A stretch of DNA of 34,302 nt from an uncultured Pseudomonadota bacterium (GCA_903867225.1 CAIPQN010000041.1:1-34302), one strand, 5' to 3'. Numbered from the stretch's first letter, positions 7,639-14,782 are shown. The notes: generated from the letters alone by a model not told the origin. Numbers and translations are program-made.

Positions 7639-7688
7639 AATAGATTGATTTTAAAAGACTATAAGTTGACGTTTTCTTAAAATCTATT
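7639..7688 (+). promoter_or_regulatory. Inverted repeat in the encapsulin leader
   Basis: AATAG plus ATTTTAA (7639-7643 and 7648-7654, with a 4-base bulge) pair with TTAAAATCTATT (7677-7688), giving 12 AT-rich pairs around a 22-base loop. It lies 63 bp upstream of the encapsulin ATG. No T-run follows, so it is not a terminator. It may be an operator or an mRNA leader structure. I found no convincing -35/-10 pair here and no copy of the sulfur module. Confidence 0.35.
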
Positions 7689-7750
7689 GAAAACTATAAA
7701 GGTAAAAAAGCAGTATTTTTCAAATCTAACTATTCAAAAGGAAACAAAAA

Positions 7751-8674
7751 ATGTCAGATATTCATGATGCACACACAGCGTTAGGCGATGTTGCCGCGCG
7801 TACACTTTCAAATGCAACAAAAACCGTCCCAATGCTTTCAACCATCACACCACGTTGGTTGACTCACTTGTTGCAATGGGTGCCTGTTGAAGCGGGTATT
7901 TACCGTGTCAACAAGGTTAAAAACGAAGCAAATTTAGCGGTTGATTGTTCAAGTTTAGATGAAAAAATCTTGCCACAAACATTTGTTGATTATGAAGAAT
8001 GGGGTCGTGAATACCGTTTAAATGCAGTGAATACAGTTTTAGACGTTCACACGCGCGTTGCGGATTTGTATAGCAGCCCTCATAACCAAACCAACGAACA
8101 ATTACGTTTAACCATCGAAACAATTAAAGAGCGTCAAGAAAGCGAATTGATTAACAACGCTGAATACGGCTTGTTAAACAACGTTGCGCCAAATTTCAGA
8201 ATTCAACCACGCAATCCATTAGGCTCACCAACACCTGACGATTTAGACGAATTGATTGCCAAAGTTTGGAAAGAGCCTGCATTTTTTTTAGCGCACCCAC
8301 AAGCGATTGCAGCGTTTGGTCGTGAAGCAACTCGTCGTGGAACACCTCCGCCAACTGTTAGCTTATTCGGTTCACAATTCATCACATGGCGCGGCATTCC
8401 GTTAATTCCTTGCGATAAAGTTCGCGTCGTGAACGGTAAAACTAGCATCTTGTTATTACGCACAGGCGAAAGCCGTCAAGGTGTTGTTGGTTTATACCAA
8501 CCGAATTTAACAGGCGAATTAAGTATGGGCTTGTCGGTACGTTTCATGGGCATTAACCATAAAGCTATCGCGTCTTATTTAGTATCGCTTTACTGTTCAC
8601 TCGCCGTATTGACTGAAGACGCGCTCGGCGTGTTAGAAAACGTCAACGTAGGCAACTATTATGACTATAAATAA
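7751..8674 (+). CDS. Family 2A encapsulin shell protein (SrpI-like)
   Basis: The 307-residue protein closely follows the SrpI-type shell protein: LSNATKTVPMLSTITPRWL near the N terminus, VPVEAGIYRVNKVKN, NTVLDVHTRVADLYS, then IKERQESELINNAEYGLLNNVAP, DDLDELIAKVWKEPAFFLAHPQAIAAFGRE, GSQFITWRGIPLIP and SLYCSLAVLTEDALGVL. Family 2A encapsulins have the HK97 phage-capsid fold and assemble into a cytosolic protein compartment. They package a cysteine desulfurase, and published work links them to sulfur storage. The length is typical, and I see no inserted cyclic-nucleotide-binding domain, which marks Family 2B. An aggaaac ribosome-binding site precedes the ATG. The stop overlaps the start of the cargo gene by 14 bp, consistent with translational coupling. 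Confidence 0.97.
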   Translation: MSDIHDAHTALGDVAARTLSNATKTVPMLSTITPRWLTHLLQWVPVEAGIYRVNKVKNEANLAVDCSSLDEKILPQTFVDYEEWGREYRLNAVNTVLDVHTRVADLYSSPHNQTNEQLRLTIETIKERQESELINNAEYGLLNNVAPNFRIQPRNPLGSPTPDDLDELIAKVWKEPAFFLAHPQAIAAFGREATRRGTPPPTVSLFGSQFITWRGIPLIPCDKVRVVNGKTSILLLRTGESRQGVVGLYQPNLTGELSMGLSVRFMGINHKAIASYLVSLYCSLAVLTEDALGVLENVNVGNYYDYK

Positions 8675-10382
8675 TCTTACGCCTGAGTATTCAACCGATA
8701 TTGCGGCGATGGAAAAGCAATTGACGCAATTGGCAAATCAGATTTTTTCTGAATTGCCAACGTGTGATGGTTCGCGTTTAGGACTTGCGACGAATGCCGC
8801 GTCGCAAGCGGAAATTTCTGCGGATTTGCCGAAAGCGTTGCAACAATTTGCAACGCCAAATGTTAGCAGTTTCACGCCACCGCAACATTTTGATATTCCA
8901 GCCGATGCAGATATTCAAAAATTAGCAGGAGCGCAAAGCGTTTCAGGTTTTACACCAAATAGTTTGTCATCAGCGCGTGCGCCGATTCCGAGTGAATTTA
9001 ATTTGCCACAAGAAGCGCAAATTCAAAAATTGATTACGCCACGCAATTTACCGTTGGACATTTCAAATTTGAGTTCGCAAGGTTCACCGTTTTATTTTTT
9101 GAATGACGTGAAAACCTTTGAGCAACCGCAATCGCTTTACACGCCACAAACGCATCACAGCGCGTTTGATATTCATGCGGTACGTCGAGATTTTCCGATT
9201 TTGAATGAGCGAGTGAATGGGCATCAATTGGTTTGGTTTGATAACGCGGCAACGACACAAAAACCACAGGTTGTGATTGATAGAATTTCGTATTTTTACG
9301 AACACGAAAACTCCAACATTCACCGCGCGGCACACGAATTGGCTGCACGTTCAACTGATGCTTATGAAAAAGCGCGTCAAACAGTGGCGAAATTTATCAA
9401 TGCGCCGTCGCCTGACAACATCATTTTTGTGCGTGGCACAACCGAAGCGATTAACTTAATTGCCAAAAGTTGGGGCATTCAAAACATTGGCAAAGATGAT
9501 GAGATTGTTATCACTTGGCTAGAGCATCACGCCAACATTGTACCTTGGCAACAATTGTGTGAAGTAACTGGCGCAGTTTTACGGGTCGCACCTGTTGATG
9601 ATAATGGTCAGGTTTTGCTTGATGAATACCAAAAATTGCTCAATGCAAAAACAAAACTCGTGTCATTTACCCAAGTTTCAAATGCGCTCGGTACAATTAC
9701 GCCAGCGCATGAAATGATTGATTTAGCGCATCGTGTTGGCGCGAAAGTGTTACTCGATGGCGCACAATCGGTCTCTCATATTTCTGCGGATGTACAAAGT
9801 TTGGATTGTGATTGGCTGGTTTTTTCAGGTCATAAAATTTTTGCACCAACAGGTATTGGCGTGGTTTATGGCAAAGCTGATTTGCTTGAAGCCACACAAC
9901 CTTGGCAAGGTGGTGGCAATATGATTGAAGATGTCACGTTTGAACACACGCGCTATCAACCAGCACCTGCAAAATTTGAAGCAGGAACGGGAAACATTGC
10001 TGACGCAGTGGGTTTAGGCGCAGCGTTGGAATATGTTCAAAAAATTGGCATTCAAAACATTGCCGTTTATGAACACGATTTGCTGGCGTATGCCATGGAA
10101 GCCTTGCGCCGTATTGATGGTTTAACCTTAATTGGCACAGCAAAAGAAAAAACCAGCGTGTTGTCGTTTGTGTTGAAAGGTCATACCACAACTGAAATTG
10201 GTGAAGCCTTAAATAAAGTTGGTATTGCGGTTCGCAGTGGACATCATTGCGCCCAACCGATTTTGCGTCGTTTTGGTTTGGAAGCAACGGTTCGTCCTTC
10301 GCTTGCATTTTATAACACGCACGATGAAGTTGACCATTTAGTAAGTACGGTTCGTAAAATCAAAAGCGGTTCTTCATTTTAA
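8661..10382 (+). CDS. Encapsulin cargo cysteine desulfurase (SufS-like) with N-terminal docking region
   Basis: The 573-residue protein has a low-complexity N-terminal extension (about 1-168) followed by a full SufS/CsdA-type, PLP-dependent cysteine desulfurase (about 169-573). The catalytic domain shows FDNAATTQKP, HHANIVPW, LLDGAQSVSH, SGHKIF with the PLP lysine Lys392, and SGHHCAQP with Cys530, the persulfide-forming cysteine. It converts L-cysteine to L-alanine, leaving sulfur on the enzyme. The extension is what targets such enzymes to the inside of Family 2A shells. It contains two similar blocks, FDIPADADIQKL (77-88) and FNLPQEAQIQKL (113-124), plus FTPP and FTPN, likely shell-binding motifs. 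The ATG lies inside the encapsulin gene (14-bp overlap), so shell and cargo are probably made together. Confidence 0.96.
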   Translation: MTINNLTPEYSTDIAAMEKQLTQLANQIFSELPTCDGSRLGLATNAASQAEISADLPKALQQFATPNVSSFTPPQHFDIPADADIQKLAGAQSVSGFTPNSLSSARAPIPSEFNLPQEAQIQKLITPRNLPLDISNLSSQGSPFYFLNDVKTFEQPQSLYTPQTHHSAFDIHAVRRDFPILNERVNGHQLVWFDNAATTQKPQVVIDRISYFYEHENSNIHRAAHELAARSTDAYEKARQTVAKFINAPSPDNIIFVRGTTEAINLIAKSWGIQNIGKDDEIVITWLEHHANIVPWQQLCEVTGAVLRVAPVDDNGQVLLDEYQKLLNAKTKLVSFTQVSNALGTITPAHEMIDLAHRVGAKVLLDGAQSVSHISADVQSLDCDWLVFSGHKIFAPTGIGVVYGKADLLEATQPWQGGGNMIEDVTFEHTRYQPAPAKFEAGTGNIADAVGLGAALEYVQKIGIQNIAVYEHDLLAYAMEALRRIDGLTLIGTAKEKTSVLSFVLKGHTTTEIGEALNKVGIAVRSGHHCAQPILRRFGLEATVRPSLAFYNTHDEVDHLVSTVRKIKSGSSF

Positions 10383-10400
10383 AAATAACTGTGAAAAAAC

Positions 10401-10437
10401 AAACGAGGTGCAGATTTAAAATCTGTTACCTCGTTTT
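10401..10437. terminator. Terminator after cysteine desulfurase
   Basis: AACGAGGT pairs with ACCTCGTT, with an inner CAGATT/AATCTG stem, and six T follow on the plus strand. It lies between convergent genes (stops at 10382 on plus and 10444 on minus) and may also end the minus-strand transcript. Confidence 0.88.
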
Positions 10438-10443
10438 TTGCAT

Positions 10444-10725
10444 TTATCTCGATTCATCGAGTTCATTCAACCGATGTTGCATCTCAAGCTCAAAGCGAGT
10501 TTGATTTGATTCGTCGATGATGTCATCAATTTCACGCTGATTTTTTTCACGACGGTCTTCGTAATCGTGCAGATATTCACGCGAACGTTGCTCGCGTCGT
10601 TCCCAATCTGCTTTGCGTTCAATGTCGTTAACTTTTCGTTCCAATTCCAGCTGTTTGAGCCTATCTGAAAAATCGGCGAAGGCGGGAGTGGAAAACAAAA
10701 ATATGAGACAAATTAAAAATTTCAT
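10444..10725 (-). CDS. Small exported charged protein
   Basis: This is a 93-residue protein starting at the ATG at 10725; the TTG six bases further upstream is an unlikely start. It has a short signal peptide (MKFLICLIFLFSTPAFA) followed by a highly charged helical segment rich in Glu, Arg, Lys and Asp (KQLELERKVNDIERK, then YEDRREKNQREIDDI), likely a coiled coil in the periplasm. There is no cysteine in the mature part and no recognised domain. The ATG lies just after the stop of the glycosylase-like gene (10728), so the two are probably co-transcribed. I do not know its function. Confidence 0.7.
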   Translation of the reverse strand: MKFLICLIFLFSTPAFADFSDRLKQLELERKVNDIERKADWERREQRSREYLHDYEDRREKNQREIDDIIDESNQTRFELEMQHRLNELDESR

Positions 10726-10727
10726 GG

Positions 10728-11504
10728 TCAAAAACTTTGTAATTTTTTAAGCAACAACGCTTTATTTGCATCCATCTTTTTCGTATCAACTTTATCAGAT
10801 GGATTTTGTTTTTGTCCCAGAAAATAAGCAACCCTTTCAGCATTTGCACCAGAAGGGTGAGGTATTTCACCGATAACACGCTTTGCGTCCATTTTTCCAC
10901 TATTAACTAACCAATTCAAAGCACTTGCAACATTGGAACCTAATGCTAAAAACATTGCATTTGGCATCTTTTCAACATCTTCTAAAAAGTAATTTTCAAT
11001 TTGTTTTTGAAGCAATGAATTTTTTGTCATTGATGGCGTGCTACCGCTGTAATCTTTGTAATCGCCTGTTTTAGTGTCTTTGATTTGGACAGGCATTTTC
11101 AATATAGACGTAAAATGAGCGTGTCTAATTTGTGTTGAAAACAATTCAGAACAAGAAGAAAGCCCCAACTTTTTATTCATTTCAATTGCATCAAGCATTT
11201 CAACAAGTTTTGGTCGCATCGTACCGCTGAAACTTGCATTAGATTTGACTAATCGGAGAATTTCCTCCGTTGACATGGTTGCATCGTGATTTAACAACTC
11301 ATGTGCTTTATTAAGAGCGTTTAAAGCCTGTTGTTTTCCTGGCGTAATCCCTACAATTACTAACTTCGCATCTTTGTTTCTGTATTCAAGTGGCGCGTAA
11401 TAAACTCTGATTTTTCCATCGTCTTCTAACAAGAGCCGTTGTGAGAGTTGTGCAAAATTGGAATTTTTGATTTCGTTTTTGTAACGATCGAATAAAACAG
11501 ACAT
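10728..11504 (-). CDS. Uracil-DNA-glycosylase-fold protein
   Basis: The 258-residue protein shows the two signature segments of the uracil-DNA glycosylase superfamily: LVIVGITPGKQQ (48-59), matching the GxxPG loop near the start of the fold, and IPHPSGANAER (214-224), matching the HPS loop near the end. Between them, MFLALGSNVASAL resembles the central strand and helix of the family. Members excise damaged or modified bases, but divergent ones have other roles, including antiphage defence. The usual catalytic Asp or Asn after the GxxPG loop is not evident, so activity on uracil is uncertain. It is on the minus strand, directly upstream of the small exported protein and 295 bp downstream of the double-HTH regulator. 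The organisation suggests an accessory module rather than core repair. Confidence 0.72.
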   Translation of the reverse strand: MSVLFDRYKNEIKNSNFAQLSQRLLLEDDGKIRVYYAPLEYRNKDAKLVIVGITPGKQQALNALNKAHELLNHDATMSTEEILRLVKSNASFSGTMRPKLVEMLDAIEMNKKLGLSSCSELFSTQIRHAHFTSILKMPVQIKDTKTGDYKDYSGSTPSMTKNSLLQKQIENYFLEDVEKMPNAMFLALGSNVASALNWLVNSGKMDAKRVIGEIPHPSGANAERVAYFLGQKQNPSDKVDTKKMDANKALLLKKLQSF

Positions 11505-11535
11505 CTTTGTTACCTCTTATGTGAAATTAAATTTA

Positions 11536-11556
11536 GTCGCGCCACAAAAGCGCGAC
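11536..11556. other. Strong hairpin upstream of the glycosylase-like gene
   Basis: The 7-bp GC-rich arms GTCGCGC and GCGCGAC enclose a 7-base loop, 31 bp upstream of the minus-strand start at 11504. There is no T-run on either side, so it is more likely a leader or regulatory RNA structure than a terminator. Confidence 0.5.
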
Positions 11557-11604
11557 AATCAAGTTAAAAATTACGTCATTCAACAAACCAGCACCATTAC
11601 TAGA

Positions 11605-11748
11605 ATGTCAAAATTGGCGGTAGATTCACGACTGACTATTTTTGCTATTTTCATAGCGGGGGTGAGCTGTCTCATCGGTCTACTGCAAGCTGTTTTGTAT
11701 GAACACCCTACCTGCTTGCTGAGAGTGTCTAAACTACAAGGCTTTTAA
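11605..11748 (+). CDS. Possible 47-aa membrane peptide (type I toxin-like candidate)
   Basis: This short plus-strand ORF would encode 47 residues: a charged front (MSKLAVDSR), one hydrophobic segment (LTIFAIFIAGVSCLIGLLQAVL) and a polar tail. Its stop lies inside the perfect palindrome GGCTTTTAAAAGCC (11739-11752), which is followed by a CCC...GGG hairpin. It sits alone against two minus-strand genes in an otherwise empty 295-bp gap. A single hydrophobic span, small size and stable 3' hairpins recall type I toxin mRNAs, but I recognise no family and no good ribosome-binding site. The same stretch could instead encode a minus-strand structured RNA. Low confidence. Confidence 0.25.
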   Translation: MSKLAVDSRLTIFAIFIAGVSCLIGLLQAVLYEHPTCLLRVSKLQGF

Positions 11749-11799
11749 AAGCCAACCCCGTTTAGCAGGGCAAAATAAAGCAAAAACGTTTTTAAAAAG

Positions 11800-12804
11800 T
11801 TAATCTGATAAATTTTGTTCGGTGGCAGTTCTTTTTTGCTGCCAGTTAAAAACTTCAAGTTCTGATCCCATATTCAATTTTGATTTGAAAAATGCCAATT
11901 GAAATTTATCTGTACTTGCACCTAATAAATTGGCAAGTTCTTCTAAATGAAAAATTCTCATGTAATCTTTGAAAAAAACAGTCGTGTCTTCTTCTAAAAT
12001 GTCAGCTAATTTTTTGACTTGGTTGATATTGATTCGGTCAATGCCTTTTTCTAAATCAACAATTATTTCTAAATCAACATTAACCGCTTCTGCAACAGAT
12101 TCATGCGTTAATTCCAATTCATTTCTTTTGAATGCAACGAAATTTCCAAAGCCTAATTCGTCAGTAAAATATCGCGGAGAATTGATAATTTTGTTTTCGA
12201 TATATTGCGTTTGTTTAAAATCTGGGCGGCGACTTAACCAACGAATTGCTTCGGAATTTTTGATTATCGTAGATGCACCAGATTTTTCGATAGTTAAACT
12301 GTTTTCGTCTTTTGAACTGGAAGAGTTTCTGATGGTTCTTTCGTCAACGCTTGCTAGCAGTGCAATTTCTTTGATAGTTAAATCTTCTCCGAAATCTAAA
12401 TTTTGACGAGCTTTGCTTAAATCGTGAATTAGTCCATATTTAGAATCCAATCTTTTCATTGAATCTTCAAACAAATCATAAAATTGCTCCATTCCGTCAA
12501 GAAACCATCCATTATCAGATTCCCTTGCCCCACAACCTGGATCAAGTAATACCTGACCATCTTTCGTATAGTGATATGCGTAATAAGCATCCGTAGCGGG
12601 CATTGAATTTTTAATATCTTCAGGGGTAAATTTTCTGTAGGTCTCTACAGGCTCGCCATTTAGCGAAATTAGAGAATCATCTTTAATTGCCAAACAAAAG
12701 TCATCTCCAAAACTTTCGTAAATGTCGTTGTTCAGCATATTTGCGAAAGACTCAATTTCTTCAACAAGTTCTTCATAAGTAAAATCTACTTTTTTGAGTG
12801 CCAT
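11800..12804 (-). CDS. Regulator with two helix-turn-helix segments (XRE type)
   Basis: The 334-residue protein has an acidic N-terminal region of unknown fold (1-135), a first HTH-like segment (about 140-190, LTIKEIALLASVDERTIRN then SEAIRWLSRRP) resembling a MerR or excisionase-type winged helix, and a C-terminal XRE-type HTH (about 221-275, LELTHESVAEAVNVDLEIIVDLEKG). It is transcribed on the minus strand from a promoter with a perfect TTGACA, overlapped by inverted TGATAATTTT sites, so autoregulation is likely. It lies upstream of the glycosylase-like gene in the same direction. The start is supported by aggaaaa upstream of the ATG. The ligand or target is unknown; it may be the control gene of the accessory module. 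Confidence 0.75.
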   Translation of the reverse strand: MALKKVDFTYEELVEEIESFANMLNNDIYESFGDDFCLAIKDDSLISLNGEPVETYRKFTPEDIKNSMPATDAYYAYHYTKDGQVLLDPGCGARESDNGWFLDGMEQFYDLFEDSMKRLDSKYGLIHDLSKARQNLDFGEDLTIKEIALLASVDERTIRNSSSSKDENSLTIEKSGASTIIKNSEAIRWLSRRPDFKQTQYIENKIINSPRYFTDELGFGNFVAFKRNELELTHESVAEAVNVDLEIIVDLEKGIDRININQVKKLADILEEDTTVFFKDYMRIFHLEELANLLGASTDKFQLAFFKSKLNMGSELEVFNWQQKRTATEQNLSD

Positions 12805-12839
12805 GATATTTTTCCTGTGAAATTCGATAACGTGGCGAT

Positions 12840-12868
12840 AGTTTATTATGATAATTTTCCTTTGTCAA
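12840..12868 (-). promoter_or_regulatory. Sigma-70 promoter of the double-HTH regulator
   Basis: On the minus strand, TTGACA (12868-12863) is followed by a 17-bp spacer and TAAACT (12845-12840), 36 bp before the start codon. The -35 is perfect and the -10 matches at 4 of 6 positions. Confidence 0.65.
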
Positions 12869-12903
12869 ATATCATGTGATAATTTTTTATGGAAAATTAT
12901 CAT
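12848..12903. promoter_or_regulatory. Inverted-repeat operator array over the regulator promoter
   Basis: TGATAATTTT (12877-12886) and AAAATTATCA (12893-12902) form a perfect 10-bp inverted repeat around six bases. A further copy, ATGATAATTTTCC (12848-12860), lies within the -10/-35 spacer and mirrors GGAAAATTATCAT (12891-12903). The sites flank and overlap the promoter, as expected for an autorepressor. Confidence 0.6.
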
Positions 12904-12920
12904 TTTTGAAATTTAGGCAC

Positions 12921-12951
12921 AAAAAAAGCCCGCTTTGAAACGAGCTTTTTT
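12921..12951. terminator. Terminator-like hairpin upstream of cysT
   Basis: AAAAAAGC-C-CG pairs with CG-A-GCTTTTTT (one mismatch) around CTTTGAAA, with A and T runs on both sides. No plus-strand gene ends nearby, so it looks orphaned, possibly left when the accessory block was inserted. Confidence 0.55.
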
Positions 12952-12973
12952 AATTTTTCAAATCGAATTTTTA

Positions 12974-13026
12974 GATACTACTATCGAAATTCATCGTTTC
13001 ATTTCTATGTAAATTTTCTTTATTAT
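12974..13026 (+). promoter_or_regulatory. Sulfur-locus promoter module, copy D (cysT operon)
   Basis: GATA-CTAC-TATC (12974-12985) is followed by 11 bp, TTTCAT (12997-13002), 18 bp, and TATTAT (13021-13026), 38 bp before the cysT ATG. This copy precedes the sulfate transporter operon, classically CysB-regulated in gammaproteobacteria, and so anchors the sulfur interpretation of the other four copies. Confidence 0.78.
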
Positions 13027-13063
13027 TCAAAATAATACAATTTACACAAGGAAATAAAAACTC

Positions 13064-13891
13064 ATGAGCCAAAGTCGCATCATGCCCGCATTTCGTCCAA
13101 CAATTAGCTTTACTTTGCTTTATTTAAGTTTGGTCGTTTTGATTCCACTTAGCACGCTGGTGTTTAAAAGTTTTCAACTCAGTTTCGATGATTATTTAAA
13201 CATCATTACCAATAAACGTGTGGTCGCGGCATTTCGAGTCAGTTTTGGTACAGCATTAGGTGCAGCAGTAATTGCGAGTTTCTTTGGTTTCATTGTGGCG
13301 TGGGTATTGACGCGCTACACCTTTTCGGGGAAACGATTTTTTCACGCTTTGATTGATTTGCCTTTCGCACTTCCTACAGCTGTCGCGGGTATTGTGCTGG
13401 CGACTATTTTTCAACCAAGCGGAATGCTCGGTAAATTTTTGAAAACAAATTTCGATTTACAAATTGGTTTCAAACCCGCTGGTATTGTGGTTGCGCTAAT
13501 TTTTATCAGTATTCCCTTTGTTGTGCGAACCGTTGAACCCGTATTGCAAGAATTTGATTCACGCATGGAAGAAGCCGCTTCAAGTTTAGGTGCAACACGC
13601 TGGCAAGTTTTCACAAAAATCATTTTTCCCAACATTTTTCCCGCCTTACTAACAGGTTTTGCATTGTCGTTTGCACGCGGTGTCGGTGAATACGGTTCGG
13701 TGATTTTTATCGCAGGCAATTTGCCTTATGTATCTGAAATTGTACCGCTACTGATTATCACGAAATTAGAACAATACGATATGCCAGGTGCAACCGCGAT
13801 TGCGCTGACGATGCTTGTGATTTCGTTTGTGTTATTGCTGTTTATTAACTTATTGCAACATTGGGTTCGCAAACGTTCTGGACAACTTTAG
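13064..13891 (+). CDS. cysT: Sulfate/thiosulfate ABC transporter permease CysT
   Basis: This 275-residue inner-membrane protein has about six hydrophobic segments. It carries the ABC-permease EAA loop (EEAASSLGATRWQVFTKIIFPNIFPALLTG, about 170-199), which contacts the CysA ATPase, followed by SFARGVGEYGSVIFIAGN, a signature of CysT/CysU. With CysW it forms the channel for sulfate delivered by Sbp. An aaggaaat ribosome-binding site precedes the ATG. It is the first gene of cysT-cysW-cysA-cysB; cysW begins 9 bp after its stop. Confidence 0.96.
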   Translation: MSQSRIMPAFRPTISFTLLYLSLVVLIPLSTLVFKSFQLSFDDYLNIITNKRVVAAFRVSFGTALGAAVIASFFGFIVAWVLTRYTFSGKRFFHALIDLPFALPTAVAGIVLATIFQPSGMLGKFLKTNFDLQIGFKPAGIVVALIFISIPFVVRTVEPVLQEFDSRMEEAASSLGATRWQVFTKIIFPNIFPALLTGFALSFARGVGEYGSVIFIAGNLPYVSEIVPLLIITKLEQYDMPGATAIALTMLVISFVLLLFINLLQHWVRKRSGQL

Positions 13892-13900
13892 GAATTATTT

Positions 13901-14764
13901 ATGAGTGCTGCTATTTCAAGAACTGTGCATCAATCAACGCTAGATGATGCAAATTGGGTGCGCTGGAGTTTAATTACCATCGCGCTCGGATTCATCATTT
14001 TATTTTTATGCGTGCCGTTGGCATTGGTGATTATTCAAGCATTTGCAAAAGGATTTGATGCCTATTTATCAGCATTGAGCCAGCCAGATATGCAAGCCGC
14101 CATGCGTCTGACATTACTCACCGCGTTGATTACTGTGCCATTAAATACCGTTTTTGGAGTTGCTGCGGCGTGGGCAATTACCCGTTTTGAGTTTCGTGGA
14201 AAAAATTTGTTGATTACGTTGATTGATTTGCCATTTTCAGTGTCGCCTGTGATTTCAGGGCTAATTTTTGTATTGCTATTTGGAACACAAGGCTGGATGG
14301 GCGAATGGTTTTTGGAACACGATATTAAAGTTATTTTCGCTGTGCCTGGAATTGTTTTAGCAACGTTGTTTATTACCTTCCCCTTTGTCGCACGTCAGTT
14401 GATTCCGTTAATGCAAGAAATGGGAAGTGAAGAAGAGGAAGCGGCTTTATCACTAGGTTCTAGTGGTTGGCGAATGTTTTTCTTAATCACATTGCCAAAC
14501 ATCAAATGGGCGTTGCTTTATGGTGTATTACTTTGTAATGCTCGTGCAATGGGCGAATTTGGCGCAGTATCTGTAGTTTCGGGACACATTCGTAGTTTAA
14601 CCAATACCTTACCGCTACACGTTGAAGTCAGTTACAACGAATACGACAGCGTTTCAGCGTTTGCAGGCGCATCAATTTTAGCAGGACTGGCTGTTGTGAC
14701 ATTGATTCTAAAAACGTTTTTAGAATGGAAACAAAAAAATGAACGCGCAACTGCGTCACTTTAA
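13901..14764 (+). CDS. cysW: Sulfate/thiosulfate ABC transporter permease CysW
   Basis: The 287-residue protein has six predicted membrane segments and a CysW-type EAA loop (EEEAALSLGSSGWRMFFLITLPNIKWALLYG), followed by ARAMGEFGAVSVVSGHIR, a strong CysW signature. It pairs with CysT to form the membrane channel. It starts 9 bp after cysT and ends 18 bp before cysA, so the three are clearly one transcript. The N-terminal extension before the first membrane span (about 30 residues) is normal for the family. Confidence 0.96.
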   Translation: MSAAISRTVHQSTLDDANWVRWSLITIALGFIILFLCVPLALVIIQAFAKGFDAYLSALSQPDMQAAMRLTLLTALITVPLNTVFGVAAAWAITRFEFRGKNLLITLIDLPFSVSPVISGLIFVLLFGTQGWMGEWFLEHDIKVIFAVPGIVLATLFITFPFVARQLIPLMQEMGSEEEEAALSLGSSGWRMFFLITLPNIKWALLYGVLLCNARAMGEFGAVSVVSGHIRSLTNTLPLHVEVSYNEYDSVSAFAGASILAGLAVVTLILKTFLEWKQKNERATASL

Positions 14765-14782
14765 ATAAACGAGTAAAAAAAT

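Noticed and set aside
7600-7750. A sigma-70 promoter directly before the encapsulin gene
   Set aside because: TTGACG at 7665 has no -10 at acceptable spacing and TTGAAA at 7687 pairs only with a weak CAGTAT; transcription from the epsC promoter is enough to explain expression.
11536-11556. Hairpin as a Rho-independent terminator
   Set aside because: There is no T-run on either strand, and it lies in the leader of the minus-strand gene.
11521-11748. A 75-residue version of the small plus-strand ORF starting at GTG 11521
   Set aside because: The GTG start would place the strong hairpin (11536-11556) inside the coding region; the ATG at 11605 is simpler, and even that ORF is doubtful.
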